Positions 46,755 through 58,212 of a stretch of 64,000 bases of DNA are shown here, in pieces. The notes under the pieces are model-generated. The model did no database searches and was not told the origin of the DNA. It was given only the letters and a program-made list of their open reading frames with translations. The stretch's first letter is position 1. Each line of letters begins with the position of its first letter. Both the position numbers and the translations under genes were made by a program. The stretch spans positions 48,323,247 to 48,387,246 of the forward strand of contig CM055098.1 in assembly GCA_029204225.1 (NCBI GenBank). The letters run 5' to 3'. Source of the stretch: Diphasiastrum complanatum. Taxonomy: Eukaryota > Streptophyta > Lycopodiopsida > Lycopodiales > Lycopodiaceae.

Positions 46755-48291
46755 GACTGTGCACATAGGAGCAGACGAGAATGTCACGTCTCTGGCTTGT
46801 CAGCGGCAGCCTCACGCTCCATTACTGCTGAATGGCAGAAGAATTCCCGCTTCAAAATGTTTGTGCAAAAATTTGGAAGGGAAAGAGGCTGGGGAGGGGA
46901 AGAAATGCGGGGCTGGTTTGGGAAGGGAAAATGGTGAAGAGTCGAAAGTAGCTTTGCAATTTATGCAAGATAGAAGCATATCTCGCCAGCCGATGCATGT
47001 TACAGGAGATATATGCTCCAAAGAAGGATTATCTGATGCAAAATCAAGAATTGATGCTATGAAATCGTGCAATGGTTGCATTAAGATTGAAGATATGAGT
47101 ATTAGTGGAAGGGAGCTCCTGCTGCCTAGTGTTTCACCTCTATTTTGCAGAGGAAGCAGCGATCCTCTAGATGCCGCTAGAAGGGAAAATACTGGTGCTA
47201 GGGATGCTGCAGACCAGAGGTTGGCTGCCAATTCGAATGAAAGCGGCTGTGTAAATGGCGAGCAATCTCAACACACGAGAGGCTATACAAGAAGCGATTG
47301 CTCAAATCCTGACCGGGGGAATGGGATGTGCAATGGCGATTCATACCATCACAAAGAGAGCGGAAATTGCAGAGTATCTGGAAGTAACACGAGATTAGAA
47401 GGACATGTAGTTTCAGACAAGAAGCAAATAGCGTCAATAAGCAATTTAGAGATAGCTTACAATAATCCATCAGATACAGATTGCAGTCAGCTCTCGGATG
47501 CAGAAGAGTGCAATAAGAAATTTCAAAAAATCGATACGAGAGTAAACGAGGACTTCAAAGAGTTGCCAAAACGCATTGTTTCGGATGCTTTTTCTCCTCA
47601 AAATTCTCCTCCTCTCAGGTCAAGATCAAAGGCAGATCAGAGCTCATCAAGTGGAAATAGATGTAGTAAACCTGTCCTTATATCAGCTTCTTCACAGGAC
47701 TGCGTTTTCTGCAACATTGTTCAAGGTCGTGCTCCTGCTTTCAAGGTAAGCCTCTTTGACTCTAAGTGCAGCCTAATTTACAAACAGCTGATGTAGCAGT
47801 ACAAGAGCTACGTGCAAGCGACAGTTCCAGGATAATTACACAATAGAAATAAAGATCCAACAAGTATTAATCAGAACTAGAAATAAGCACAAATCAGGAA
47901 CAAGAAAAACGCCCTAGTTTCAAATGCTCGTTAGAATAACCTTGGCTTATTATGAGTCGATTAAGTGTAATCTTGTTGTTCCGTTTGCAGCTATATGAGG
48001 ATGATCACTGCATTTGCATACTTGACATCAATCCTCTTTGCTATGGGTATTTCCCTATCATTGCTGGATGTCTTGGTTGTGTATACATAGTGGAATGTAG
48101 ATATATCTGATCTTTATGAGTCTTCACAAGGTTTAAAATCATATATATCTACAATAAGTAGTGTTATTTCCAAAATTCATGTGCATGCCTTCAAGGATTG
48201 ATGTAAGCATTGAGAGATAAATCGCATGAACAGGCATTCTCTGATCATTCCAAAGGCCCATTTTCCATCTTTGGAAGCAACTCCTCCCCAG
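46699..48291 (+). CDS. HINT3: HINT3-like histidine-triad protein, first three exons (partial)
   Basis: HIT proteins are nucleotide hydrolases; plant HINT-class members act on adenylyl sulfate and AMP-amidates. Exon 1 is 46699-47745, exon 2 47991-48046 and exon 3 48234-48291, with GT-AG borders and phases that fit. Joined core blocks are DCVFCNIVQGRAPAFK, LYEDDHCICILDINPLCYG and HSLIIPKAHFPSLEATPPQ, matching HINT3 of flowering plants. The start MAGRRLANILSHL resembles the conserved HINT3 N-terminus. About 320 residues of Ser/Asn/Gly-rich sequence then separate it from the core, far more than the few dozen I recall for the Arabidopsis protein. The His-x-His-x-His active site would be in later exons, which I cannot find before position 64000. 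The gene may continue beyond the window or be truncated. Confidence 0.88.
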
Positions 48292-48829
48292 GTGTGCCAT
48301 GCTTTAACTTCCGCATTTTTACATAACCAAAGGCAAACCTTGTTAAATGTTGAGAGTTCAAGCTACAACTTGAATATGACAAGATCTTCTATATCTATTT
48401 CTCTATAGTTCTTACCTTTGTTGTGGATAAGTTTCGTACTTGCCTCCTAGCTTTCTACTTAGTGTTGATTAAATTTCATGGTGGTGAAGCATATAGTTTG
48501 TACTATGTACAATGATGTTTACTCCAAGACTTTGTGGATTGACCGCCCCACATTCATAATGGACAGCTGGCATTGAAAGTCATTCTTAACAACATAAACT
48601 CGGGTGATCTACTGCTATGGCTAGATGGTTTGTCTCAATTTCGTTGTCCAATGTTTTATTCAGTATGCTTATTTGTAACTACATTAGGTAGACATTATAA
48701 AAACGAGAAAAGAAATCAAAAGCTATGGTTTAAACTAAACTGATGAATGTGAATTTCCATTATTTTTCTGTGAGGAGGTAGTGACTTCATTTTATTTGGT
48801 GCTCTTTAGTATTAGGTGTTGGAGAAAGG
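48292..48829 (+). other. Start of intron 3 of the HINT3-like gene
   Basis: It begins GTGTGCCATG after the exon ending in CCCCAG. Ordinary AT-rich intron-like sequence follows, with no next exon recognised before the copia element. If the gene is complete, this intron holds everything to the right edge of the window. Confidence 0.55.
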
Positions 48830-49321
48830 AAAGAATGCCAAATAGTGAAAACAACATTCAATAGGTGCAACTATCGGGCTCTGCGGAATGATCCTTTTTG
48901 CAATGCATGACTACGGCTATCAAATTTGAACCATACTATCGCGACAAGTGTCACGTTTGATTCTACTTGATTCTAACTTTGAACTCATTAGAATCTATGA
49001 GATTGATTTCGTAGACAAACGTAAACTGATATAATATTGCTGTGTGAAAAAGTTCGATAGCTTAGACAAAAGTATAAGAGAACGTAATCAGACTACAGTA
49101 GATTAGAGAAGCATACATTCATTCATCCAGTTAGGTTACACGGTAATTACTTGCTAACAATGGTTAGAGCAAGTTGTTAGCTTCAAAACAAGTGGTAATT
49201 AAGCAATCTACTGTTCATATTGGCTGTCCACAAGTTTCTACAAGAGGGTCATCTAACCATCTCTCTCTTCTCTTTGAGAATACTTTGTGTTAATGAATAG
49301 CCTTGATTCTGGATTCCTACA
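48830..49321 (+). repeat. Probable 5' LTR of the copia element
   Basis: Ends GATTCCTACA directly before the primer site. The start is placed at TGTTGGAGAAAGG because it gives a normal TG start and about 490 bp. Its sequence does not align by eye with the LTR beginning at 54278. Confidence 0.5.
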
Positions 49322-49334
49322 TGGTATCAGAGCC
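49322..49334 (+). other. Primer binding site of the copia element
   Basis: TGGTATCAGAGCC directly after the LTR end; initiator tRNA-Met site. Confidence 0.93.
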
Positions 49335-49946
49335 ATTTTTCAGAATTGATTGCTTGCTGGAGGCCACCCAATAGGCAACCACATTTCTCCTCTTTTGGTT
49401 CATAAAAATCAGAATTTTTCTGATTTTTTGGGAGAGAGAGCTGTTCAGCTCCTCCTTGTTTTTTGTGCAGGAAATTGCAGGGAAAAGCTTGGAACCTCCA
49501 CTCATTTGGGAGCCAGCAATAGGGCGCCCATGCTCAACTAGTTTTCATGTGATTGAAATTAGATTACATGCTTTAAATTTCAGATTTTCTTCTTGGAGGA
49601 GGGCGCCCATCTACCTTGAAGACAAATGTGTTTTTGACACATTTTTAGTGGCTGAAATTTTTCTGTTTTTGAGCCTGGAAGGAGGTCCTACCATCTGCTC
49701 CATTAGCACATTGAGTGCACACCATTTTACCACAAAAGTTCTGGTTGTGGTTTTGGCTTCATTGGAAGCCTGCATATTAGTTAGTATTCTGTTATTTCAG
49801 CAGAATACAGCCACCTGTATCTTCTTGTGAATGAGCTATTGCATGTGGTGTATTGCAATCTATAGTGCTCATTTATTCAGCTTTGATCTTGCTGTTAGTA
49901 GATTTTGGCCTGGAATTTGTTTCTACTATTAGCTGAATTTTCAGAA

Positions 49947-50820
49947 ATGGCTAAAGAACCTGAATCTATAGGTTCTTTGTTCAATGAAGATAGGTTGGAT
50001 GGAACTAATTTCTCCTTGTGGTGCTACATGATCGAAAACCTCCTTATTGCTAAAGGTTTGTTTGAAGTTGTAAGTGGTGATGAAGAGAGGCCACCTAGTT
50101 TGGCACCTACTACACCGTCACGAGCTACTTCTTCAACATATGTGGAGGTGTCTTCCGAAGAACAAAAGAAGTGGGATCGACGTGACGCACAAGCACATTC
50201 GGTCATAGCGCTATCCATGAAGAGATCAATTCTACCTCACATTCGATCATGCAAGACTTCCAAGAGTGCTTGGGAAGTACTTGCCAAGATGTTCCAAGTG
50301 AAGAATACGGCGAAAGTGCTTTTTCTATGTAATCAACTCTCAACATTGAAGATGCAACAGGGTGATACGCTTTCAAATCACTTAATGAAGTTCAAGGATC
50401 TTCGTGAAGAGCTTCTTAGCATTGACGAAATTGTCGAGAACTCTCAATTTGTTTCAATTACTCTTAACACTTCCTCATTCCTATCTTCCATTTGTGTCTA
50501 CTTTAAGCATATCTCTTAGGGGACAACAAATCTCCTTTGAAGAGCTTGTTGGCTTACTTCTCCAAGAAGAGCAAACAAGGATTAATTTTGGTGAACAAGA
50601 AGATCAAGCCTTCTTCACCAAAGGCAAAGGCAAGGGCAAGTGGAAAGGTAAGCCTTCTTCTTCCAAGGATCAAAAATCCAAGGAAGGTCAAGATCAAGGA
50701 TCCAAAAAGAAGGGTAAGTGCCATTATTGTAAAAAGTTTGGGCACCACATAAAGGAATGTAGGAAGAAGCTTACTAAGGATAAAGAGAAAGGTATTGATA
50801 CAAATACAACCATGATTTAA
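49947..50820 (+). pseudogene. Copia gag with one frameshift
   Basis: It starts MAKEPESIGSLFNEDRLDGT, then NFSLWCYMIENLLIAKGL and a SKSAWEVLAKMFQVKN block, a UBN2-type gag of another copia lineage than the element at 18.2 kb. A frameshift near 50470 moves the rest (SLRGQQISFEELVGLLLQEE) to another frame, ending with the knuckle CHYCKKFGHHIKEC near 50720-50760 and a TAA at 50818. An earlier ATG at 49905 has no match in relatives, so 49947 is preferred. Confidence 0.82.
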
Positions 50821-50959
50821 TTAGAACATCAAAAGGAGGATGATTCTTTCAATGGTGATTTTGCTTTTGTCACTAACAATCTCATTTCTAATCAAAATGA
50901 GATTTCTACCACTTCTCGACTTGCTGGTTTTTCAGCAAAAAAACATCACTACTTCAACT

Positions 50960-53410
50960 TTGCAGGTTGCTGTTTTTTCTTCCATTGATTGGGTGATTGA
51001 TAGCGGAGCTACACGCCATATGACTCACCATAGAGACGTCTTCACAAAGCTTATGAAAATCAAAGATGGAAGCAAGGTTCAAGGTGTTGACAACACCTCC
51101 TATCCAATTGAAGGCATTGGATCTATACCCCTCATTCTTCCCAATGGAGAAGAAAAGTACATTTGAAATGTACTTTATGTTCCTAAGATTAAGAAAAATC
51201 TCATTTCGGTCTCTACAATCATGAATCAAGGATTGATTGTAGAATTTAAAGAAGACAAATGTCCTATAAAAGACCCAAAGAGATCACTTTTAATTGTTGC
51301 TTCGGGAACATTGCGAAGAGGTTTGTTTTTGTTGGATATTTATGAGCCTAAAGCTTTGACATCCTTTGGTCTTGTTGCTACTAATTCACATGCATTGGAG
51401 TTTGCTAAACTATGGCATGCGAGGTACGGGCACCTCAATTTTGGAAGTTTGAATATGTTGAAGAAATTCAACATGGTGGAAGGCATTCCAAATATGGAGC
51501 ATCCCGAAGGACATGTATGCGAAGGATGCATACTTGGTAAGTTTCAACGGAAGCTTTTTCCTATTGATGGGACTATCAAAGTTGGTGATAAGTTTGCCTT
51601 AACTCATAGTGATGTATGTGGTCCAATGAGGACCGAATCCATTGGTAAATGCAAGTACTTCATTACTTTTATTGATAATTTTTCAAGGTTTACATGGATC
51701 TTTCCTATGAAGGCAAAATCTGAAGTTTTTCAACGCTTCAAAGATTTTCTAGCTATGATAGAAAATCAATTTGGGCATACTTTGAAGATACTACGTACCA
51801 ACCGAGGAGGGGAATACATTAAAAGTACGTTCGGCACGTTTCTTCAAAGCAAAGGCATTCTACATCAAATGACTACACCTTACACACTGCAACAAAATGG
51901 TGTTGCCGAGAGAAAAAATCGCACAATCATGGAGATGGCTCGTTGCATGCTTAAGGCAAAGGGCGTTCCCCACAAGTTTTGGGCTGAAGTGGTTATTACG
52001 GCAACATACATTAGTAATCGGTGTCCGACTAAAGCCTTGAAGATTTTGACTCCTTATGAAGTCTGGTATGGTAAGAAGCCATCGGTTTCTCACTTTCGCA
52101 CTTTTGGTTGCACGGCTTATACGTTTATTCGTGATAAGCTAAGATCCAAACTAGATGATAAAGGAGTAAAATGCATTTTTATGGGCTATAGTAGTGAAAG
52201 TAAAGGCTATAAATTGTTTAATGTGGATACTAACAAAATCATAGTGAGTCGTGATGTTCATTTTGATGAGAAGAACTCCCATGACCTTGCGCCCATTCAT
52301 GTCATGAAAGGGGACATCCCCCAAGATGACTATGTTGAAGTGTTTTCAGATTTGGTATCACTATCTAATGTTGAAGAGGAGGGACTGCCATCATCCTCTA
52401 ATGGACAGCCCACTGGTTCTTCAAGCGAACAGCCCATAATTCATCAAGAGGAGCAGATTTATGAAGAGGAACGGCCCGTTGAAAACTTTGGACAACATAG
52501 TCCAATTTCAGAGCACTTTGGACAGCAAAGTGTTGACAGTTCAGATCACTTTGGACAGCAAAGCGTTGATCAAAGTAAGACTGTTGGACAGCCTAGACCA
52601 GTCCCTAAATGGCTGTTGCAGACTTTGCAGGACAACAAAGTGAACCGCTTCTATGAAGGGAAGACTCGTGCCTCATCTAAATCAGTAGAATTTGCTGATT
52701 TTTCTGATTTCATTCTTACATCTATTGAGGATAGTGCAATAGAACCTGTTTTTTATGAGCAGGCCAGAGGAGTAAAATGTTGGGAGGACGCGATGAAAGA
52801 GGAGTATGACTCACTCATAAAGAACCAAACATGGGTTCTTGTTGATCTTCCACATGGAAAGAAAGCAATTGGCTGTAAATGGGTTTATAAGATCAAGTAC
52901 AAGTCCGATGGTACTGTTGAAAGGTACAAGGCAAGACTTGTTGCCAAAGGTTATGCGCAAAAGGAGGGCATTGATTATGAGGAAACTTTTGCACCTACTG
53001 CACGAATAACTACCGCAAGGATAGTCACTGCTTTGGCTACCCATCATGGTTGGCGTATGCACCAACTTGACATAAAGACAGCCTTCCTCAATGGTGATCT
53101 TAATGAGAAAGTTTATCTTCAGCAACCTGCTGGTTTTTTGGTTGCAGGTCAAGAAGACAAAGTGTGTCTTCTCAAGAAGGCTCTCTATGGACTAAAACAA
53201 GCCCCAAGGATGGGGTATCAAAAGATACACACATACTTTTGTGATCCTAGGTTTTCTAACAGTCCTAGTGAATCTACGCTTTATGTCATGCATACATCTG
53301 AGTTTATCATCATCATTTTGCTATATGTTGATGATATTATCATTACGGGTAGTAATGAACAATATACTGCAGCCTTAAAATCTGAGTTTATGATACATCA
53401 GATTTAGGCC
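50960..53410 (+). pseudogene. Copia protease-integrase-RT
   Basis: Protease: DWVIDSGATRHMTHHRDVF near 50985. A TGA at 51164 interrupts it before NVLYVPKIKKNLISVS. The long frame 51221-53407 holds the integrase zinc site LWHARYGH...CEGCILGK, then HSDVCGPM, LRTNRGGEY and [12 protein letters not shown]. The second catalytic Asp is replaced by Asn (codon 51800-51802). RT has AIGCKWVYKIKYKSDGTVER, QLDIKTAFLNGDL and an intact YVDD near 53320. Near 53395 a frameshift separates RNase H. Because of the Asn the integrase would be inactive even if translated. Confidence 0.88.
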
Positions 53411-54246
53411 AATTGCATTTCTACCTTGGTCTTGAGTTTTTGCAAGGAAAGGTTGGAATCTTCATTACCCAACAACGGTACATTAAGCAGATTTTGAAGC
53501 GTTTCAAAATGGAAGATTGCAAGCCGGTTGCTACACCAATTGAGACGGGCCTGAAGTTAAGTAATCAAAGTGGTGGTGAACCATTTGTTACTACACTATA
53601 TTGTCAAGCGGTTGGAAGTCTCATTTACTTATGCAACTCAAGACGAGACATATCTTATAGTGTTTCCCTCATGAGTCAATTCATGCATGCTTCGTTGACA
53701 TCACATTGGAAAGCATTGAAGAGGATCCTTCGATATCTTCAAGGAAGTAAAACACTTGGTCTGTTTTATCCTTCTAGTGATGATGCATGTTTGGCTGGTT
53801 TCTGTGACTCGGATTGGGGTGGAGATCAAGACACTAGACGCTCTACTAGTGGTCATTGTTGGAAATTTTGCAGTTTCTTGGTTAAGCAAGAAGCAGCCCA
53901 CCGTTGCTACATCCTGAAGTGAAGCAGAATTTAGAGCAACGTTTTCAGCCACTACGGAGTGTATATGCCTGAGACAATTACTTGTCGATATGAAGCATGG
54001 CCAGCCCTTAGCTACTCTCCTATTTACGGATAGTCAAAGTGCTATTGCCATTGCACAAAATCCAGTATTTCTCGAGATCCACTATCACTTTGTTTGAGAG
54101 AAGCTTCATAATGGCGACATCACGCTTGAATATTGTCCCACAGAGGATAATATTGCAGATGTGTTCACTAAGGCATTGCCTAGAGTTCGATTTAAAGCTC
54201 TTTGTGAAGCTTTAAATTTAAAGCAACATGCTGATTTTCTTACTTA
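53411..54246 (+). pseudogene. Copia RT C-terminus and RNase H
   Basis: It reads HFYLGLEFLQGKVGIFITQQ, VGSLIYLCNSRRDISYSVSL and CDSDWGGDQDTRRSTSG, the RNase H active-site block. A frameshift and TGA near 53900 precede SEAEFRATFSATTECICLRQ. A further TGA follows EIHYHFV. The end DVFTKALPRVRFKALCEALN reads to TAG/TGA at about 54246, just before the polypurine tract. RNase H removes template RNA during reverse transcription. Confidence 0.82.
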
Positions 54247-54269
54247 GTGAATACACGCCATTTTCATTT

Positions 54270-54650
54270 AAGGAGGGTGTTAGAATAATAAATGCAAATG
54301 ATGTAGAAGCCATAGGTTACTATGACCCAAAAGGTCGAGATCTGTGTAACCATGGTCATTTATATTTTAGGCCCAAGTTAGTATGAAACTAACTTGTAGG
54401 GACTCGTGGGTCCACTAGGGGCCTATACATGTGAAATGAGTACCTAACTTGTTATTTGGGGTACTTAATTATTTTATGTAACTTATGGTAGCTAGATAGC
54501 CATTAGTCAAGTTATTGGACAGCCAACAGTGCACTGACTTGAAGTGGAAATTTGAATTTGAAGTGCTTGGGTTTTAACCATGTTAGATAAGGATCTTTTG
54601 AAACCAAGCTCTAGCAGATTGCTTCAGGCTGTAAAGTGTTCTATGGAGAT
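54270..54650 (+). repeat. Polypurine tract and 3' LTR start of the copia element
   Basis: AAGGAGGG at 54270-54277 is followed by TGTTAGAATAATAAATGCAA at 54278, an LTR start in the right place. The LTR's right end is not resolved; it stops at or before the unrelated copia fragment at 54650. Confidence 0.6.
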
Positions 54651-55256
54651 TACATACATGATTTTATTTGCCGTTGATTAGATAACCTTCGGGCTATATC
54701 ATGCAGATATCTTCTTCGATAACTCCATTCAGATAGGCTGTCTGTATCTCTAGATTGGCTACAACAACATATGATAGAAGAATTCTTATTGAAGACAACT
54801 TGCCGGAATGAAAGTTTTAGTGTAGTCGATAGCGGGATCTGGCAAAATCCTCTTACGACAAGTCGAGATTTCCTTCGATCTATTCTTCCATCTGCCTTGA
54901 ATATCCATTTGCAATCAATTACATTTTTGCTGGCAGGCAATTTGATAGTTGTCCATGTCTGGTTCTTGATTAGAGGTGAATACTCTATCCGTAGCTTCTC
55001 TCCATAGATCGGAGTTTGACTGATTGAGTGCTTCTTCGACTGTAGTCGGCTCTTGAATGAGATAACAAGCAGATTCATCATTGTACCTATTAGGTGGTAT
55101 GCGATCTCTTGTCGATCTTCTGGGAAGGTGAAGAGGTTGATAATCTTGTCCTTGGCTATGTTGTTGTTGAGTTGCAACGTCTTTTTCTGATCTCTGTTGG
55201 CTTTGATGTCGTGGGATCATATAGCTTATAAGCTTCATCTGAAGAAGTATAACCAA
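54650..55256 (-). pseudogene. Copia linker-RT fragment
   Basis: Reverse-strand reading gives LPRRSTRDRIPPNRYNDESA, the integrase-RT linker, then EPTTVEEALNQSNSDLWREA, and in another frame PLIKNQTWTTIKLPASKNVI, DCKWIF and RRKSRLVVRGF, the start of copia RT. The YVDD region is missing. It is an isolated fragment from a third copia lineage, immediately left of the chromovirus LTR. Confidence 0.75.
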
Positions 55257-55269
55257 TGAAAATGGATTT

Positions 55270-55784
55270 TAAAACGTCCCCCAAGACCTCTAATCAGGAT
55301 TGAGCGCCAAGAACACAATAAAGGAGTGCAGTGGACGAAACCGTCCCAACCAAACCTAGACCGTCCGATCTAGTTCCGAGCACTAGGGAGTATGGCAAAT
55401 CTCTATGATAGGAAGCGCTTACCAATCTGACAGCATAACGGCTGCAGACTCTCAATGATCCAAATGGACATAGGAGAGGGTATATATAGAGAGAAGCTCC
55501 CCCCCTGCTTGTCCATGCACTGAATTCACATGTAAGCGTGCTATCAACTCATGCCTAACTCCCATGCATGTCCACTGCATGTAGGTACCCCGAACTCACA
55601 ATAGCAAAGACCCATGCATAGACACAGTGCATGTACATCCTATCCCATACTAGGATGCAACACACATCCTATACTGCATGCAGACATAGCCTAAGGTCCT
55701 ACTTAGCTATTTTCCAAATTAGGCCTGGCCCCTACATCTAAGGCAACCCCCCAATGGTGCAAACCCCCCATGAGGGCCGTAACA
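55270..55784 (-). repeat. 3' LTR of the chromovirus
   Basis: 515 bp. In element orientation it begins TGTTACGGCCCTCATGG next to the polypurine tract and ends ...GGACGTTTTA. A TATATATA box lies near 55479-55486. Its first bases match the LARD-like LTR start TGTTATGGCC. Confidence 0.88.
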
Positions 55785-55818
55785 TACCTCCCTCCTTATA
55801 TTAGTTCTGTCCTCAGAA
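55785..55818 (-). other. Polypurine tract and pol stop of the chromovirus
   Basis: In element orientation the order is the final pol residues DFEF, the stop inside GTTCTGAGGACAGAAC, then TATAAGGAGGGAGGTA, then the LTR. The 16-base word and the purine tract recur in the LARD-like element at 29466-29500. Confidence 0.85.
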
Positions 55819-57100
55819 CTCAAAGTCCGGGAAACTCTTCCTTAGGTTACCTTCTAGTTCCCATGAATTCTCATCATCAGAATATCCTTTCCAACGAACC
55901 AGATGCTCAATAACATCCCGATTTTGCAATCGCTTGGATCTTGTATCAAGAATCTTTTCACGCTCTAAAAGAATCCTCTCAGATAAGTCTTCAAACTTAT
56001 CTAGATTAGTACCAGAACTAACATGATGTCCCTCATGTAAACTCATCTTCAGACGACTTACATGAAACACAGGATGAGCCTTGGTTCCCTTTGGTAACTT
56101 TAATCGGTAAGCTAAAGATCCAATCTTTTTCAAGATTCTATAAGGTCCACTGTACCTAGCAGACAGTTTGTAATGCTTCCCAGTGCGCATTACCTTAGAA
56201 TCCTTTGGAATTCTAAGATACACCCAATCTCCAACTTGAAACTCCCGAGGCGATCTTTTCAGATTAGCAAAATGTCTTACCCGATCTTGGGCACTTAGAA
56301 CATTTTCACGTGCTAACTGTAATGTTTCTTGCATTTCACACAAGAAATCCACTACTTTCTGAACTTTAATCGACTCAGTTTCAACCGTTATCGGAGATCT
56401 AGGCTGAAATCCATGCATAAGCATAAACGGGCTATATCCAGTAGCCGAATGCTTACTACTGTTATAAGCAAACTCAATCAATGGAAGATACTTTTCCCAC
56501 TGAGATTGCCTAAGCGAAACATATGCACGAGCATTTGTTCCATCGTCTGATTAGTCCTCTCAGTTTGACCATCGGATTCCGGATGATCAGTCGAGCTCAT
56601 GCTCAAAGATTTCTCAAGCTTTTCAAACACTGTCGTCCAAAATCGGCCTGTAAACTTAGGATTCCGATCACTAACAATGTTAGATGGCAACCCATATAGC
56701 CTGAACAAACGTTCAACAAACACCTGAGCTAATTCAGACGCTTTAACTGTAGTCTTTACCGGAATAAACGTAGCCAATTTTGTTAATCGATCAACTATGA
56801 CCCAAATTGCATCATTTTGTTTATTCATCCTCGGTAAACCAACTACAAAGTCCATTGAAATACTATCCCACCGTTTAGAAGGAATATCCAATGGGTGCAA
56901 CAGTCCACCAGCTTTTAAGCGCCCTTCTTATTCCGCTGGCACTGATCACATTTCAGCGCATAAGATTCTACGAAAGGTTTCAACTTTGGCCAAAAAAAGT
57001 CCCTTCGTACCAAATCTAACGTACGATCAAGGTGCGTCACGACATTCAAATAAAATTTTCTTTTTTAATGCATCCACTCCTGGTGCACACTGATCACCTT
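55813..57100 (-). pseudogene. Chromovirus integrase with chromodomain
   Basis: The integrase catalytic core reads SISMDFVVGLPRMNKQND, IVSDRNPKFTGRFW and TDHPESDGQTERTNQTMEQM, with all three acidic residues. After a frameshift near 56500 come FAYNSSKHSATGYSPFMLMH and GDWVYLRIPKDSKV. The GPYRILKKIGSLAYRLKLP and HPVFHVSRLK blocks follow. A chromodomain closes the protein (EKILDTRSKR...EHLVRWKGYSDDENSWE). The N-terminal zinc-binding part at 56900-57100 is only partly readable. Integrase joins the DNA to chromatin; the chromodomain binds modified histones in known relatives. Confidence 0.88.
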
Positions 57101-57127
57101 GCAAATCAGTTCCCAATTGAGAGCCAT

Positions 57128-58212
57128 TCAGAACCCTTCGTCATATAGGTCCAAAATGAGAATCTTGTTCATAAAGACCTCGAAATGAAAGATAGAAATC
57201 AGTAGTGTCTTTGTGAACGACAACTCATTCACCTCTGCAATCCGACTTAAGGCATCCGCCACTTGATTTGACGATCCTTTAATATATCTCAAATCAAAGT
57301 CGAATTCTTGCATCAGCTCAGCCCATCGAGCCTTTCGACCCCTAAGGTCTTTCTGATTACAGAAATACTTTAATGGTTGGTGATCTGAGCACACTATAAA
57401 TTGACTACCATATAAATAGTGTCTCCACGTTTTCAACGCATGCACCACCACAAACAGGTCTTTTTCCTGAGTTGTATATCTAGTTTGTGCATCAGACAAC
57501 TTCTTACTCTCAAAAGCAACTGGCCTCCCCTCTTGTAACAGAACTGCACCAACAACATAATCACTAGCATCCACTTTAACCAAAAAAGGTTTGTCCAGAT
57601 CCGCTATGATCAAAACTGGTGCTGAGACAATTAGTTCCTTAAGTTTGTTGAAACTTGCATCCAATATCTCATTCCACACGAGAGGTGGACTTCTACCCTT
57701 TCGAGTAATTATCCCCTTCAACGCACTCTTAAGAGGTGCAGCAATCGACGAATAATCCAAGATGAATCTATGGAAGAAAACTATAAACCCCAAAAAATAT
57801 TGAAGTTCTCTTACAGTTTTAGGAATTGGCCAATCCAGAACCGTTTTAATCTTTTCCCGATCAATCATAATTCCCTTCCAGGATATGACATGACCAAGAT
57901 ACAACAGTTCTTTCTTAAAGAATTTGCACTTCGACTCTTTAGCATAAAGCTTTTCCTGTCTCAAAATCCTCAAGACAGTTCTAAGATGCTTCTTATGCTC
58001 TTTGAGTGTTTTACTATAGATGAGTATATCATCTAAAAACACTACAACAAACTTTCCCAGATATGGACGAAATAAATCGTTCATCATCTATTGGAAAGTG
58101 GCCGGAGCGTTTGTTAACCCAAACGGGAACACCAAAAATTCATAATGACCAAATCTAGTCCTAAAACCTGTCTTAAACACATCTCCTGGATGGATTCGAA
58201 TTTGATGATAAC
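57128..58212 (-). pseudogene. Chromovirus RT (N-terminal part lost) and RNase H
   Basis: Reading starts abruptly at [20 protein letters not shown], then [20 protein letters not shown], a TAG at 58088-58090 in place of Gln, MMNDLFRPYLGKFVVVFLDD (catalytic FLDD) and SKCKFFKKELLYLGHVISWK. RNase H follows with KVDASDYVVGAVLLQEGRPV and YIKGSSNQVADALSR. The fingers part of RT that should precede GYHQIR is absent because of the deletion next to the protease, so the enzyme would not work. Confidence 0.88.

Larger units (their letters stand above)
48830..54650 (+). mobile_element. Decayed Ty1/copia element in or after the HINT3-like gene
   Basis: It holds a 5' LTR ending at 49321, a tRNA-Met primer site, gag from 49947, protease, integrase, RT and RNase H to about 54246, a polypurine tract and an LTR start at 54278. 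All pol domains are present but split by frameshifts and stops. It lies in the same orientation as the gene. The outer borders are approximate: the left LTR start is placed at TGTTGGAGAAAG (48829-48830) and the right LTR end is not defined. The two LTRs do not visibly match each other. Confidence 0.8.

Noticed and set aside
46419-47470. Reverse-strand frames of 90-139 codons across the HINT3-like gene
   Set aside because: They overlap a supported coding exon and its leader and lack motifs, so they are antisense shadows.
48226-48408. A 60-codon frame starting MNRHSLIIPK as an independent small gene
   Set aside because: HSLIIPKAHFPSLEATPPQ is exon 3 of the HINT3-like gene. The acceptor AG at 48232-48233 and the donor at 48292 define it, and the rest is intron.
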